Below are positions 62,886 to 64,000 of a stretch of 64,000 nt of DNA, one piece after another. Origin of the DNA: Shewanella donghaensis (GTDB lineage Bacteria; Pseudomonadota; Gammaproteobacteria; Enterobacterales; Shewanellaceae). The notes under the pieces were generated by a model, which searched no databases, was not told the origin of the DNA, and saw nothing but the letters and a program-made list of their open reading frames with translations. Numbering within the stretch: position 1 is the stretch's first letter; each line of letters begins with the position of its first letter. Where the stretch lies: assembly GCF_007567505.1 (NCBI RefSeq), contig NZ_CP041783.1, forward strand, positions 4,836,001 to 4,900,000, written 5' to 3'. The translations under genes and the position numbers were made by a program.

Positions 62886-64000
62886 ATGAAAAAAACACCA
62901 AGTACAGCCCCTATTAATCGTTATGCTCCTTGGAAGTATGCGATTCTAATTATCACGCTGATGATTATGAGTTTGAGTGCCTTACCGTCTTTATACGGTG
63001 AACATGCCGCACTGCACATTAATCATCGTAATGCAGATTCTATTAATACAGTCATTGATGCCACTGTCGTCGCTAAACAGCTGCATACCGCAGACATTCA
63101 GACATTAAGTGTTTCACAAACGGATGCCAATATCGTTGTGGTACTTGAAGATGCCACTCAACAGTCCGCTGCAAAATCAATTGTTGAAGCTGCACTGGGT
63201 AGTGATTCTACTGTGGCTCTTGCTATGGATTCGGCTGCGCCGCAATGGTTAACCGCCATGGGTCTTATGCCAATTAAACTGGGGTTGGATTTGCGCGGTG
63301 GGGTTCAGTTCTTACTCGATGTTGATATGGAGCCAGTATACAAGGCGCATCGACAAATGATCATTGATGAAATTGGTCAAGAGGTGAGAGGTTCTAGAGG
63401 CAGACAAGTTGATCAGCAAGTTCAAATCACCTTTAGAGATACCCAAGGTTTACAAAAAGCTGAGGCCTTTGTAAAAGATCGTTTTGCTGATTGGCAGATG
63501 AGTAAGAATGGCAACACACTGGTACTTAATCAACACTCAGATGAACTTGAATCACTTCGCAGTACTACGGTACAACAAAATTTACAAATAATGCGCAGTC
63601 GAATTGAACATTTAGGGATCACAGAAGCGTCAGTTCAAAGACAAGGTCAGAACCGTATTCGCATCGAGTTGCCAGGTGTGCAAGATCCTGCTGCAGCTAA
63701 GCATGTTATTGGTGCAACAGCCTCGCTCTCTTTTCATGGTTTAGTTGATACTCGTTCTGCTGTATCACAAACCATTGCTGACGATAATGGGGTACCTGTA
63801 TCGATAGATAGAAGGGCCATTCTTGGCGGCGAGCATATTATTGATGCCAGAGCGAGCTTAGATGAGATGGGGATGGCAGAGGTTAACCTATCGCTAGACT
63901 CCGTTGGTGGCCGTAAAATGTCACAGTTTTCTAGAGCAAATATCGGCCAACCAATGGCGACGGTTTATAACGAATACATTCAAGGAAATAATGGCGCTAG
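62886..64000 (+). CDS. secD2: Second SecD paralogue (3' truncated by window edge)
   Basis: Open from the ATG at 62886 to the window end (371 codons), with no stop. The translation begins MKKTPSTAPINRYAPWKYAI, has an N-terminal helix (ILIITLMIMSLSALPSLYG), then LGLDLRGGVQFLLDVDME matching the SecD signature, and RIEHLGITEASVQRQGQNRI and RIELPGVQDPAAAKHVIGAT as in the periplasmic domain. It is clearly diverged from the secD at 255. A secF2 is expected downstream. The leader protein and hairpin upstream suggest that expression is switched by export status or salinity, as known for Vibrio SecDF2. Confidence 0.93.
   Translation, partial: MKKTPSTAPINRYAPWKYAILIITLMIMSLSALPSLYGEHAALHINHRNADSINTVIDATVVAKQLHTADIQTLSVSQTDANIVVVLEDATQQSAAKSIVEAALGSDSTVALAMDSAAPQWLTAMGLMPIKLGLDLRGGVQFLLDVDMEPVYKAHRQMIIDEIGQEVRGSRGRQVDQQVQITFRDTQGLQKAEAFVKDRFADWQMSKNGNTLVLNQHSDELESLRSTTVQQNLQIMRSRIEHLGITEASVQRQGQNRIRIELPGVQDPAAAKHVIGATASLSFHGLVDTRSAVSQTIADDNGVPVSIDRRAILGGEHIIDARASLDEMGMAEVNLSLDSVGGRKMSQFSRANIGQPMATVYNEYIQGNNGA

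Overview
The window is a chromosomal segment of a marine gammaproteobacterium, most probably a Shewanella. The evidence is the gene content and order: yajC-secD-secF, fadI-fadJ, moxR-bat, sixA/smrB-prmB-aroC, mnmC/fabB, pdxB-asd-fimV(hubP)-truA-folC-dedD-cvpA-purF, and protein sequences of the Shewanella type. The AT-rich base composition suggests a cold or marine species, but I cannot name it. I see no rRNA, tRNA, insertion sequence, prophage or CRISPR array. Almost all of it reads as vertically inherited core genome.

Layout. 1-3064: end of yajC, then secD and secF (housekeeping SecDF). 3160-7460: small conserved genes, including a siroheme synthase with a decayed second domain, yaeQ, a CBS-domain protein and an acetyltransferase. 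7562-12696 (minus strand): an RND efflux operon with a DUF2892 membrane protein and a periplasmic rhodanese. 12878-15956: a FadL-type outer-membrane porin and PutP. 16110-17370: an ECF-type sigma factor with its membrane anti-sigma-like partner. 17477-24556: a complete moxR-DUF58-DUF4381-batA-batB/C-batD operon. 24954-28390: the fadIJ beta-oxidation operon behind a FadR-like operator. 28645-34674: the accessory-looking part, with a small membrane protein, a 38-residue protein, a protein made of exactly 29 repeats of 13 residues, and a giant periplasmic-sensor GGDEF/EAL protein. 34983-49000: an M16 protease, sixA, smrB, prmB, aroC and its operon, a ferritin-like protein, mnmC with a decayed methyltransferase domain, and fabB. 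48920-62028: pdxB through purF, then topB. 62270-64000: a VemP-like secreted leader protein followed by a second, cut-off secD.

Two loci deserve most attention. The first is the end of the window. A 155-residue Sec-exported protein whose C-terminus resembles the Vibrio arrest peptide VemP lies directly upstream of a second secD, and a near-perfect hairpin covers that secD's ribosome binding site. This is the architecture of the Vibrio VemP-SecDF2 salinity switch, here in a Shewanella-like genome that also carries secDF1 in the same window. The second is 28915-34674. A c-di-GMP sensor/turnover protein, a secreted 29x13-residue repeat protein and a 38-residue protein with a possible single diverged repeat stand in line on one strand before a strong terminator. 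The repeat gene's ribosome binding site lies in a perfect 10-bp inverted repeat, and three copies of a hexamer at 11-bp spacing lie inside the loop.

Smaller oddities are the absence of accD between truA and folC, decayed second domains in the siroheme synthase and MnmC, and in-frame tandem repeats in the RND adaptor leader and in HubP. Functional names rest on motif recognition and memory of the families. No database search was run.
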